From Paraburkholderia sediminicola (GTDB taxonomy: Bacteria > Pseudomonadota > Gammaproteobacteria > Burkholderiales > Burkholderiaceae): a stretch of DNA of 64,000 nucleotides. A program made the translations under genes and the position numbers. A model generated the notes under the pieces. It made no database searches. It had not been told where the DNA came from and was given only the letters and a program-made list of their open reading frames with translations. The stretch's first letter is position 1. The number at the start of each line of letters is the position of its first letter. Shown piece by piece: positions 42,287 through 50,298 of this stretch. The stretch spans positions 186,001 through 250,000 of the forward strand of contig NZ_CADIKC010000009.1 of NCBI RefSeq assembly GCF_902859805.1. The letters run 5' to 3'.

Positions 42287-43354
42287 ATGTCCACGCAGTT
42301 CGAATCGATCACGACAGGAACGCCGGCCATCGGCACGGACGTCGGTGACATTAACAACATTAACCGCGACTCAACACGGCGCGTGCTTTCACGCGGTGTT
42401 CTGATCGCGGGCTTCGCCGCCATAGCGTGGTTCGGCAGCGTGGCGCTGACCGAATGGTGGCCGAGTGCCGACGACTGGCCTTACACGAAAGAATTCATCG
42501 CGTTGAAGCTGGTGCTCGCGGCATTTGCTGTCGCGACGGCCATCGCGGGATGGCGCAATCCGTCCACTCCTGCGACGACGCCCACGCGTACCGGCGCATG
42601 GCTTGGAGCAATGCCATGGTTACTCGCGTTGGCGCTCGGCGTGAGCGCGTGGGAGGTAATCACGGCGCAACTCGAGTGGCTGCCTCGGCCCTTTTTCGCA
42701 CCACCTCAAGCGCTGATCGGTGTTTACGCTGAAGACTACCCACGGCTTGGATCGAGCGTCGTGCATTCGTTTGGACTACTCGCCTATGGCTATGTGTTAG
42801 GCGCGGTTGCCGGCTTCGTGACCGGGGTGAGCATCGGCTGGTCGCAGGCCGTGAGCTACTGGGTCCATCCGGTGCTGCGCCTGATCGGGCCGCTACCGGC
42901 TACCGCATGGCTGCCGCTGGCGTTCTTCTTTTTTCCGTCGAGCTTTAGCGCAAGTGTGTTCCTGATTGCGCTCGCGACCGCCTTCCCGGTTGCGGTGCTG
43001 ACGTGGTCAGGTGTAGCCGGCGTCAATTCGGCCTATTACGACATTGCGCGCACGCTCGGCGCGCGGCCCGGTTTTCTGATTCTGCGCGTGGCGATTCCGG
43101 CGGCGCTGCCGTCGGTCTTCGTCGGCCTGTTCATGGGTCTTGGGGCATCGTTTTCAGTGCTGATCGTCGCGGAGATGATGGGTGTGAAAGCGGGGCTCGG
43201 CTGGTATCTGCAATGGGCCCAGGGCTGGGCCGCGTATTCGAATATGTATGCCGCGCTGCTCGTGATGGCGCTGATGTGTTCCGGTCTGATCACTTTGCTG
43301 TTTCGTGTGCGTGACCGCTTGCTGGCCTGGCAAAAGGGATTGCTCAAATGGTAG
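42287..43354 (+). CDS. Sulfonate-type ABC transporter permease with N-terminal extension
   Basis: A 355-residue permease of the SsuC/TauC family. The transport core begins near residue 105 (PWLLALALGVSAWEVITAQL) and includes GLLAYGYVLGAVAGFVTGVS and EAA-type loop IARTLGARPGFLILRVAIPA. About 100 residues precede the core, with two extra hydrophobic helices (VLIAGFAAIAWFGSVAL and LVLAAFAVATAIAGW) not found in ordinary SsuC of about 260 residues. AGGAG lies before the ATG. The stop overlaps the ATPase start by 7 bases. Confidence 0.88.
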   Translation: MSTQFESITTGTPAIGTDVGDINNINRDSTRRVLSRGVLIAGFAAIAWFGSVALTEWWPSADDWPYTKEFIALKLVLAAFAVATAIAGWRNPSTPATTPTRTGAWLGAMPWLLALALGVSAWEVITAQLEWLPRPFFAPPQALIGVYAEDYPRLGSSVVHSFGLLAYGYVLGAVAGFVTGVSIGWSQAVSYWVHPVLRLIGPLPATAWLPLAFFFFPSSFSASVFLIALATAFPVAVLTWSGVAGVNSAYYDIARTLGARPGFLILRVAIPAALPSVFVGLFMGLGASFSVLIVAEMMGVKAGLGWYLQWAQGWAAYSNMYAALLVMALMCSGLITLLFRVRDRLLAWQKGLLKW

Positions 43355-44178
43355 CCGTACCCGAAGTGTTGAATCAGCCGGCCGCTGTCCGGCCGGTCCG
43401 CGACGGCGCGCGCATCGACGTGCGCCACGTCAGCCATCAATTCGCGCTGCGTGGTGCCGCGTTGCCGGTGCTTCAGGATGTCAGCTTCACGGTGGAGCCT
43501 GGCGAGTTCGTCGCGCTGCTCGGCCCGAGTGGTTGCGGCAAGTCCACCTTGCTGCGGCTGGTCGCTGGACTCGATTCGCCGACGCAGGGCAGCGTGCAGG
43601 CAGATGGAGCGGCAATCGCCGGTCCTGATCCGTCACGTGTGGTGGTGTTTCAGGATCCGACCTTGTACCCATGGCGCACGGTGCGCGGCAACGTCGGCGT
43701 CGGTCCGCAGGCGCAGCGCAAACGCTTCGCGCGACGCAGCGGCCCGCAAGAGGAACGGGTGCAACAACGGATCGACGCTGCACTGGAACTGGTCGGACTC
43801 AGCGAATTCGCCGAAGCATTTCCGCACCAATTGTCGGGTGGCATGGCGCAGCGTGTCGCGTTGGCCCGGGCGCTCGTCAACGATCCTGCGCTACTGGTGC
43901 TGGACGAGCCGTTCGGCAAGCTCGACTCCCTCACACGTATCCGTATGCAGGGTGAACTCGCGCGGCTTTGGAAGGACGCGCGCTTTTCGGTGTTGCTGGT
44001 GACGCATGACGTGGAAGAAGCGCTCCTGCTCGCCGACCGCGTGATCGTTTTCAGCGAGCGGCCGGCGCGTGTGGTCGCCGAAGTGCGTAACGATGCGCCG
44101 TATCCACGCCATCGGGACGATCCGAAACTGGTGGCGCTACGCCGCGAAGTGCTGGCCCAGCTCGGACTCGACACCTGA
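43348..44178 (+). CDS. Sulfonate/taurine-type ABC transporter ATP-binding protein
   Basis: A 276-residue ATPase. Walker A GPSGCGKSTLL near residue 59, Q-loop FQDPTLYPWRTVRGNV, signature QLSGGMAQRVALARALV, Walker B LLVLDEPFGKLDSLTR, H-loop VTHDVEEALLLADRVI. GMAQR again marks the nitrate/sulfonate/taurine group. A charged insert (QAQRKRFARRSGPQEERVQQ) lies between the Q-loop and signature. Translation is coupled to the upstream permease by a 7-base overlap. Confidence 0.92.
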   Translation: MVAVPEVLNQPAAVRPVRDGARIDVRHVSHQFALRGAALPVLQDVSFTVEPGEFVALLGPSGCGKSTLLRLVAGLDSPTQGSVQADGAAIAGPDPSRVVVFQDPTLYPWRTVRGNVGVGPQAQRKRFARRSGPQEERVQQRIDAALELVGLSEFAEAFPHQLSGGMAQRVALARALVNDPALLVLDEPFGKLDSLTRIRMQGELARLWKDARFSVLLVTHDVEEALLLADRVIVFSERPARVVAEVRNDAPYPRHRDDPKLVALRREVLAQLGLDT

Positions 44179-44219
44179 ACGAATAAAACAATCGATAACG
44201 ACCAGAGGAACAGTCAACC

Positions 44220-45257
44220 ATGAATCCCTACGATGAATCTCCGCTGAGTCCGGCCCGCCGCGCATGGTTGCGCAAGACGGCCTGGACCGCGGGCGCGGCG
44301 GCGCTCGGTGGTGCGTCGCTGATGCCGGGAATGCTCGCATTCGCTCAAACGCCGCAAGCTCCGCTCAAGCCCCTCAAACTTTCCTGGAACGCGGGCGCAA
44401 TCTGTACTGCGCCTGTGGCCGTTGCGGTGAAGCAGGGTTTTTTCGAGCGGCACGGTTTGCAGGTGGAACTCGTGAATTTTTCAGGGTCGACCGATCAGTT
44501 GCTCGAGGCAATCGCGACCGGCAAGTCCGACGCGGGTGTCGGCATGGCGCTGCGCTGGATCAAGCCGCTCGAGCAGGGTTTCGATGTGAAACTCACAGCG
44601 GGGATTCACGGCGGGTGCATGCGTTTGCTCGCCACGCGCGCGTCGGGCATTGTCGATGTGGCGGGACTGAAGGGGCGCACGATCGGCGTGAGCGATATGG
44701 CGAGTCCGACCAAGAACTTCTTCGCAATCGTGCTGAAGAAGATCGGTGTCGATCCGGAGCGCGATGTGAACTGGCGCCAGTATCCGGCGAACCTGCTCGG
44801 CGAAGCGCTGAAGAAGGGCGAAGTGCAGGCGATCGCGGATGGCGACCCGACCATCTGGTCGATCCGCGAATCCGATCATCTGTATGAAGTGTCGAACAAT
44901 CTGTGCGGTGAATATCAGACGCGTTCGTGCTGCGTGCTCGGCGTGCGCGGCACGCTGGTGCGAAAAGATCGCGCCACCGCGCAGGCGTTGACGCAGGCGC
45001 TGCTCGAAGCGACCGAATGGACTGCGAATCATCCTGCGGATGCCGCCGCGATTTTCTCGGTCTATACGCCGTCCGCCGATGTGGGCCAACTGGCGGCGAT
45101 GCTCAAGAGCCATACTGATCGCCATCATCCGGTTGGGGATGCGTTCAAGAAGGAGATCTCGCTCTATGCCGACGATCTGAAGGCGGTGGGCGTGCTCAAT
45201 AGCGGCACCGATTCCAGTCGTCTCGCGGATCGGGTGTTCTCGAACGTGCTGGCCTAA
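44220..45257 (+). CDS. NitT/TauT-type periplasmic binding protein
   Basis: A 345-residue binding protein of the NMT1/SsuA-like family. The N-terminus PARRAWLRKTAWTAGAAALG resembles a twin-arginine signal ending near AFAQT. Mature motifs: PVAVAVKQGFFERHGLQVEL, NFSGSTDQLLEAIATGKSDA, GVGMALRWIKPLEQGFDVKL and LKGRTIGVSDMASPTKNFFA. AGAGGAA precedes the ATG. With the preceding permease and ATPase it forms a full importer, followed 120 bases later by the sulfite dehydrogenase genes. Four cysteines in the mature part are unusual for this family. Confidence 0.9.
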   Translation: MNPYDESPLSPARRAWLRKTAWTAGAAALGGASLMPGMLAFAQTPQAPLKPLKLSWNAGAICTAPVAVAVKQGFFERHGLQVELVNFSGSTDQLLEAIATGKSDAGVGMALRWIKPLEQGFDVKLTAGIHGGCMRLLATRASGIVDVAGLKGRTIGVSDMASPTKNFFAIVLKKIGVDPERDVNWRQYPANLLGEALKKGEVQAIADGDPTIWSIRESDHLYEVSNNLCGEYQTRSCCVLGVRGTLVRKDRATAQALTQALLEATEWTANHPADAAAIFSVYTPSADVGQLAAMLKSHTDRHHPVGDAFKKEISLYADDLKAVGVLNSGTDSSRLADRVFSNVLA

Positions 45258-45377
45258 CTAACGGCGCGCCGTATCTGCCTGATATGCGGTCTGCGTCGAA
45301 CGATAGTCGAATTTATCGTTTGGCCATGACAGTCGGCATCGTTACGCTAATCGGCTTGCCTATGATGCGCCGACGCC

Positions 45378-46643
45378 ATGATGAACCCGCACAACTCTCC
45401 GCCGTCTCGCGGCCGCCGTCGACTGCTGGGTCGTCTGGCGGCCGGCGGTCTCGCCGTTTCACACGCTGCGGCCGCTAGCGAACTGCTCCGGCCGCTCGAG
45501 GTCGCGTCGTCGAGCCGGGTGCCCGGCGCGCCTGTCCTCGAGCATCCGTACGGTGTGCCGTCGCCGTATGAGGCGAATGTCGTGCGGCGGAGTGCGCGCA
45601 CTTGGCCACTGCCCGGTGCGGCTTCGTCGATGACGCCACTCGCCGATCTGCACGGTACGCTCACACCCAACGGTCTGGTCTACGAACGTCATCACGGCGG
45701 CGTGCCGGACATCGACCCCGATCAGCATCAGCTGGCCATTCATGGCCTCGTACGCACGCCCAAACTGTTCACGATGGACGATCTGCTGCGTCTGCCGTCC
45801 GAATCGCGGATTCATTTTCTCGAATGCTCCGGTAATACCGGCAATGAATGGAATGGGCCGAGCGGCATGCCGGTGCAACTCACGCATGGTTTGCTGTCGT
45901 GCTGTGAATGGACCGGTGTGCGTTTGTCGACTTTGCTGGAAGAGGTGGGTGGTGTCACGGCATCTGGCAATAGAGGTGGCGGCTGGTTGCTGGCGGAAGG
46001 CGCGGACGCCGCTGCGATGACCCGCAGTTTGCCACTCGATCGGATACTCGACCGCGCGCTCGTGGTCTACGCGCAAAACGGCGAACGCTTGCGCCCCGAG
46101 AACGGCTATCCGTTGCGTCTGATCGTTCCCGGCTTCGAGGGCAATACGAACGTCAAGTGGCTGCGCCGGTTGAAGGTGGTCGATGCGCCGTTGCAAACGC
46201 GCGAGGAAACCTCGAAGTACACCAGCCTGCTCGCGAACGGTACCGCGCGTCAGTTTGCGTTCGAGATGGATGCGAAGTCGGTGATCACACGGCCGTCGCC
46301 AGGACATCGCCTTACCACGCACGGTTTTTACCCGATCACCGGTCTGGCCTGGTCCGGACGCGGGACGATCCGCAAAGTGGAGATGTCGACCGACGGCGGT
46401 GCAACGTGGCGTCCCGCGCGTCTGGACGGTGCGATCCTGGATCGTGCGCTTACGCGTTTCCAGGCGGACTGGCGCTGGGATGGCGGTGCGACTGCGATTC
46501 TTTCACGCGCCACCGATTCGACCGGCTACGTGCAACCGACGCGTGCCGAACTCGTCGCCGCGCGCGGCCTGAATTCGCAGTACCACTACAACGCGATCCA
46601 GCAATGGCGAGTGGATGCGAGCGGGGAGGTGCGTAATGCGTGA
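45378..46643 (+). CDS. soxC: SoxC/SorA-like molybdenum sulfite dehydrogenase
   Basis: A 421-residue periplasmic molybdopterin enzyme of the sulfite oxidase family. A twin-arginine signal SRGRRRLLGRLAAGGLAV leads it, as expected for a folded Mo-cofactor protein. The molybdenum ligand Cys150 is in IHFLECSGNTGNEW, a signature of SoxC; PLRLIVPGFEGNTNVKWLRR and the dimerisation domain with VEMSTDGGATWRPA follow. It oxidises sulfite to sulfate, handing electrons to a cytochrome c. The stop overlaps the start of the cytochrome gene by 8 bases. It would remove sulfite formed by the monooxygenases and desulfinase of this region. No SoxXYZAB genes are present, so SorAB-type free sulfite oxidation is more likely than thiosulfate oxidation. 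Confidence 0.9.
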   Translation: MMNPHNSPPSRGRRRLLGRLAAGGLAVSHAAAASELLRPLEVASSSRVPGAPVLEHPYGVPSPYEANVVRRSARTWPLPGAASSMTPLADLHGTLTPNGLVYERHHGGVPDIDPDQHQLAIHGLVRTPKLFTMDDLLRLPSESRIHFLECSGNTGNEWNGPSGMPVQLTHGLLSCCEWTGVRLSTLLEEVGGVTASGNRGGGWLLAEGADAAAMTRSLPLDRILDRALVVYAQNGERLRPENGYPLRLIVPGFEGNTNVKWLRRLKVVDAPLQTREETSKYTSLLANGTARQFAFEMDAKSVITRPSPGHRLTTHGFYPITGLAWSGRGTIRKVEMSTDGGATWRPARLDGAILDRALTRFQADWRWDGGATAILSRATDSTGYVQPTRAELVAARGLNSQYHYNAIQQWRVDASGEVRNA

Positions 46644-47226
46644 TGGCTGCCGTTTGACCGACGTGGGTGCGCGAACGGCACGAACCGCGCTGGCCGCGTT
46701 GCTGTCGCTCTCGGCGCTGGCATCGTGCTCATCGATCGCGCCGGGTGACCAGAGCACCAGAGCGGGCCACGATATCGGCACGCCACTCACGGATCAGGAC
46801 CTGGCGGCCTGGAACATTGACGTCGCGCCGGATGGCCGCGGCCTGCCTGTGGACAGCGGCGACGTCGCCACCGGCGCGCACCTATTCGCCGCGAAATGCG
46901 CGGCGTGTCACGGGGCGCAGGGGCAGGGCGGTCTCGGCGATCAACTGATAGGTGGGCAAGGTACGCTGACCAGCGCGAAGCCGAAGCGCACCGTGGGCAG
47001 CTACTGGCCCTACGCGACGACGCTGTTCGACTATATTCGCCGCGCGATGCCCTACAACGCGCCCGAATCGCTTTCCGCCGACGAGGTGTACGCGCTCAGC
47101 GCATTTCTGCTCAACCAGAACGGCATCGTGCCGGCGAATACGCGGCTCGACGCGGCCTCGTTGCCGCGTGTGGCGATGCCCAATCGCGGCGGTTTTGTGG
47201 CTGATCCGCGTCCGGGGCAGCTATGA
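46636..47226 (+). CDS. Cytochrome c subunit of sulfite dehydrogenase (SoxD/SorB-like), putative lipoprotein
   Basis: A 196-residue monoheme cytochrome c. The heme site is CAACH (Cys88, Cys91, His92), and Met138 in RRAMPYNAPES is the likely sixth ligand. The N-terminus carries a lipobox LASC with Cys31, so it is probably an inner-membrane-anchored periplasmic lipoprotein. GGGGAGG lies before the ATG. It overlaps the soxC-like gene by 8 bases and should accept electrons from it and pass them to the respiratory chain. Confidence 0.88.
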   Translation: MRDGCRLTDVGARTARTALAALLSLSALASCSSIAPGDQSTRAGHDIGTPLTDQDLAAWNIDVAPDGRGLPVDSGDVATGAHLFAAKCAACHGAQGQGGLGDQLIGGQGTLTSAKPKRTVGSYWPYATTLFDYIRRAMPYNAPESLSADEVYALSAFLLNQNGIVPANTRLDAASLPRVAMPNRGGFVADPRPGQL

Positions 47227-47320
47227 GGCGCTTGCGTTGATCGGATGGCTCGGGAGCCGGCCCGAAGCGACGCTAACCGACATTGCCGGCTCGCTCATGC
47301 AGTCGCTTCATGCGCTGTCT

Positions 47321-48469
47321 TCAGGCAGCCGGCGCAGCAGGCGCATTCGGCGTGTATTTCCGCAATCGCTGGGAAATCAGATGCGAAGGTTTTTCGATCA
47401 TCCGGTAAAACGCGTAGCTGATGGCGAACGCCAACGCCACCTGTACGAACCAGGCGAATCGGGACGTCTCGTCGAATCGGGTCATTTCCAGCAGGGCGAG
47501 CGCCATCTTGTGGCAAAGATAGAGGCTATAGGACCACGCGCCAAAAGTTGCCAGCCTGGACCAGACGCTGCTTCTGGAAGGCGTGGCTGTCTCGGCCGCG
47601 ATCCAGACTGCCGCCAGGAACTGAAATAGCGGAAGCGTGATATCAGGCGTAATCAACGGCACAACGGCCGGTTTGAGATTCGATTCGGACAGCAGAATCA
47701 TAATGGCTGCGCCGGACGCGACAATCACCACTCTCAAGGCAATCAGGTGATTCGCGAGAAAACGGGTGCTGCGATCAAGGCCGCGCTTGATTATCAGGGT
47801 AAGCGGCGAATAAGCGCCACAAACGTGAAACTGCTCCGCATTGCGCTGAGTCTCCGCGATCAGGCAGCCGAAAATCCACCCGGCCGCATACAGTAAAGCC
47901 GTGCCCGGAACGCCATACGTCTCAATCACGCAGCCATGGCAAACCGGATGCCCGATCAGACGAACCACGGCCACCATCACGCCTGCCGTAACCGCGCAGC
48001 CCACGATCATTTCGCCGATATAGCGAAAGCGGGCGCGCAGGAGCGGATAAACGGCGTAATACACCATCTCGCAGTAGAGCGACCACAGCACGGATTCCAG
48101 ATAGTTCTGCCCCGTCGGCAACGGTTGAACGAGGCACAGCAGGATGACCAGCGGCAAGCCAATGCGGATGAATCTGGACGCGTAATAGTTGATCGGCTTA
48201 AGCGTCACATCCTTTTGATATGCGTTGTGGATGCAATAGCCGGAAATGACAAAGAAGACGATAACGGCGGCAGGGCCCGCGAACAGCGCCGTCGAACCTG
48301 ACCACAATGCGCCGCCGAGGAAGGCGAGTTGGTGAGGCAGAAGCTCTTTAAACGCGGGTGGCTTGAAGTGATACATCAAAACCCAGACAGCCGCGAGGAA
48401 TCGAATCGCGTCGATCTTTAGCGACTTGTTCAGATTCGTGGACGCTGACAGATTCAAGGTGATCGCCAT
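47321..48469 (-). CDS. Acyltransferase family 3 membrane protein
   Basis: A 382-residue integral membrane acyltransferase of the OafA/YrhL type, with about ten helices. The N-terminal catalytic region KIDAIRFLAAVWVLMYHFKP carries the conserved His near residue 34. VIVFFVISGYCIHNAYQKD near residue 72 is a family hallmark. Members add acetyl or succinyl groups to surface polysaccharides or antibiotics. AAGGGG lies before the ATG. It marks the end of the sulfur region and points toward the soxD-like gene. Confidence 0.9.
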   Translation of the reverse strand: MAITLNLSASTNLNKSLKIDAIRFLAAVWVLMYHFKPPAFKELLPHQLAFLGGALWSGSTALFAGPAAVIVFFVISGYCIHNAYQKDVTLKPINYYASRFIRIGLPLVILLCLVQPLPTGQNYLESVLWSLYCEMVYYAVYPLLRARFRYIGEMIVGCAVTAGVMVAVVRLIGHPVCHGCVIETYGVPGTALLYAAGWIFGCLIAETQRNAEQFHVCGAYSPLTLIIKRGLDRSTRFLANHLIALRVVIVASGAAIMILLSESNLKPAVVPLITPDITLPLFQFLAAVWIAAETATPSRSSVWSRLATFGAWSYSLYLCHKMALALLEMTRFDETSRFAWFVQVALAFAISYAFYRMIEKPSHLISQRLRKYTPNAPAAPAA

Positions 48470-48622
48470 TTTTTGCCCCTTCTTCTATTCAGGCTGCGGC
48501 GATCTTACGTCTGCCGTGACCAACAAAAATCGAAAAAAATGGGGAAATAAATGTCTCGTGAGGCCTCAGTAAAATGCAATGTTGAGCGGCAGTTTTTGTC
48601 GGCGGCAGGGGCGGGTTTACAG

Positions 48623-48641
48623 CAATACCAATGCGGTATTG
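48623..48641. promoter_or_regulatory. Perfect dyad upstream of DUF1801 gene
   Basis: Arms CAATACC (48623-48629) and GGTATTG (48635-48641) with a 5-base spacer, in the divergent region between the acyltransferase and DUF1801 genes. Possible operator or hairpin. Confidence 0.4.
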
Positions 48642-48732
48642 GCGCTGGTTTTGGCTCGAATAGATTGATGCGGGCACAATTCAAAGCTAGGCTCTGTCGA
48701 AACCGAACAATAATTCGAGGCACAAGGATCCA

Positions 48733-49152
48733 ATGACTCCATCGGAAAACATTGACCAGCTGATCGCGGGCATCACGGACTGGCGCGGCAAAACGTTCGC
48801 CAGCATTCGCAAAGCCATCCTTGAAGCCGACCCGGAGATCATCGAGGAATGGAAATGGATGGGAAGCCCGGTGTGGTCCCGCGACGGAATGATCGCGGTC
48901 GCCAACGCTCATAAAGGAAAGGTGAAGCTGACCTTTGCCCACGGGGCGAATCTCGCCGATCCCGACAAGCTTTTCAACGCGGGCCTCGACGGTAACGCGA
49001 GACGGGCGATCGATTTTTTCGAGGGCGATAAGCTCAATGGGCCCGCTTTAAAGAAACTCGTGCGTGCCGCTATCGAGTACAACCAGACCAAGTTGAAGAA
49101 AAATGCGCCTGCGAGTACTCGAGCGAAAGCACATAAAGCTAAAGAGACGTGA
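48733..49152 (+). CDS. DUF1801 domain protein (YdhG-like)
   Basis: A 139-residue small protein matching DUF1801. Characteristic: DWRGKTFASIRKAILEADPE, EEWKWMGSPVWSRDGMIAV and KVKLTFAHGANLADPDKLF. No signal peptide; the C-terminus is Lys/Ala-rich. Related proteins have an iron-chaperone-like fold, but function is not established. AAGGA lies before the ATG. Confidence 0.88.
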   Translation: MTPSENIDQLIAGITDWRGKTFASIRKAILEADPEIIEEWKWMGSPVWSRDGMIAVANAHKGKVKLTFAHGANLADPDKLFNAGLDGNARRAIDFFEGDKLNGPALKKLVRAAIEYNQTKLKKNAPASTRAKAHKAKET

Positions 49153-49215
49153 AGCGATAGCGCTATCTGGGCGAAGCGCGTGGGTCGATCAGGCTGGTTG
49201 GAATATCTACGGTTT

Positions 49216-49596
49216 TCAGCGCGCCAGCAACGAAACGGTCGCGATGCCGAGGATCGTCATGATGAGCGAAGCCGCCACGTGAATGACGATCTCGCCTGCC
49301 GCCCAGCCGAGCCGGCCGTCCTGCAAACGCTGCACGACTTCCGCTGAGAACGTCGAGAAGGTCGACAGGCCGCCCATCAAGCCCGTGATGATGAAGAGCC
49401 GCCATTCGGGCGCGATCTGCGGAGCCCGTGCAAACCCCGCAACCGCGACGCCGATGACATAGCCGGCGATTACGTTAGCGGCGAAGGTGCCGAGCGGCAT
49501 GCCCGTGAACAGGCCGTTCAGACGGATACCGAGAAACCAGCGGAACAGCGAACCGAGCGCGCCGCCAATGCCGACCGCGAGAATGGACAAATACAT
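49216..49596 (-). CDS. crcB: Fluoride ion exporter CrcB/Fluc
   Basis: A 126-residue four-helix membrane protein that forms dual-topology dimers exporting fluoride. Seen: GIGGALGSLFRWFLG near residue 9, PLGTFAANVIAGYVIG with the conserved Asn41, and TGLMGGLSTFSTFSAEVV with the STFSTF motif at 78-83. The start at 49596 matches the family; an upstream codon adds eight residues. A fluoride riboswitch precedes it, confirming its role. A DUF190 gene lies divergently nearby. Confidence 0.96.
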   Translation of the reverse strand: MYLSILAVGIGGALGSLFRWFLGIRLNGLFTGMPLGTFAANVIAGYVIGVAVAGFARAPQIAPEWRLFIITGLMGGLSTFSTFSAEVVQRLQDGRLGWAAGEIVIHVAASLIMTILGIATVSLLAR

Positions 49597-49680
49597 GCAA
49601 AAGTACTCTGGCGAAGCCAAAAGGTCGACAAACCGGGCTTAAGCGGAAGGCGTGATGCCGCGTCCGCGGTCGTCCGGGCG

Positions 49681-49759
49681 AAGCAGGCATCATCAGCCAT
49701 CGAGGGCGGTTAACAGAAAATGCCGTCGAGAGAATGCCATCGGAGAATGCCATCTCCAG
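49681..49759 (-). ncRNA. Fluoride riboswitch (crcB motif) with internal tandem repeat
   Basis: On the minus strand the leader shows GGAGATGGCATTCTCC, then AACCGCC, then GGCTGATGATGCCTGC, the conserved segments of the crcB motif in the right order. GGAG pairs with CTCC and GGCAT with ATGCC. It lies 85 bases ahead of crcB, so it would allow crcB expression when fluoride is bound. Between the first and second conserved segments the leader carries two extra imperfect copies of a 14-base unit. Confidence 0.88.
49714..49754 (-). repeat. Three tandem 13-14 base units inside the riboswitch
   Basis: Minus-strand units GATGGCATTCTCC (49754-49742), GATGGCATTCTCTC (49741-49728) and GACGGCATTTTCTG (49727-49714) are contiguous. 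The first is part of the aptamer; the others look like slippage duplications. Confidence 0.85.
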
Positions 49760-49918
49760 CGCGCCAGTCTAGCATTGGCAGGGCATTGGGGACAGGTGGG
49801 CGCCGTCGCGGCGCGCGCGTGCAGTCCGCATGGTCTGGCGCGTGATCTAGAATAAATGGAGGGCCCGCGAGCGTCTGCCGCGGTCCACTGCAACACCGCA
49901 ACTGCGTGGGAGGCCGAC

Positions 49919-50266
49919 ATGATGAAGGGCTACCAGCTAACGTTCTATACCGAGCAGAACCGGCATCACGGCCATCAAACGGTCGTGGAATGTCTGCTGT
50001 CGATCGCGAAGCTCGTCGGCATTCACGGCGCGACCGTCATGGCGGCGGCCGAGGGTGTCGGCCACGCGGGGGCGCGGCACGCAGCGCGCTTCTTCGAACT
50101 GGCGGATCAGCCGCAGCAGGTGATTTTCGCGGTTACCGAAGGGGAGGCGGAAGCCCTGCTCGAGGCGGTGCGCGCGGGCAACATCCCGGTGTTCTACACG
50201 CGTTGCCCGATCGAATTCGGCCTGCTCGGCGAGCACGCGCACGCGAAACATCCGGCGCGCCGCTAA
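49919..50266 (+). CDS. DUF190 family protein
   Basis: A 115-residue cytoplasmic protein of DUF190, often found beside crcB. Seen: GYQLTFYTEQNRHHGHQTVV, the IHGATVMAAAEGVGHAGARH stretch and QPQQVIFAVTEGEAEALLEA. The fold is ferredoxin-like/PII-like in known members. GGGAGG stands 6 bases before the ATG at 49919. Its divergent position next to crcB suggests a link with fluoride stress; this one is not downstream of the riboswitch. Confidence 0.88.
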   Translation: MMKGYQLTFYTEQNRHHGHQTVVECLLSIAKLVGIHGATVMAAAEGVGHAGARHAARFFELADQPQQVIFAVTEGEAEALLEAVRAGNIPVFYTRCPIEFGLLGEHAHAKHPARR

Positions 50267-50298
50267 ACCTGGTTTGCGGCTAATTTGCAGTTAACCCG

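Larger units (their letters stand above)
49597..49918. other. Divergent intergenic region of crcB and DUF190 gene
   Basis: 322 bases with no gene. It holds the fluoride riboswitch of crcB (49681-49759) and its expression platform. Nothing recognised between 49760 and the DUF190 start except a good ribosome binding site. Confidence 0.7.
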
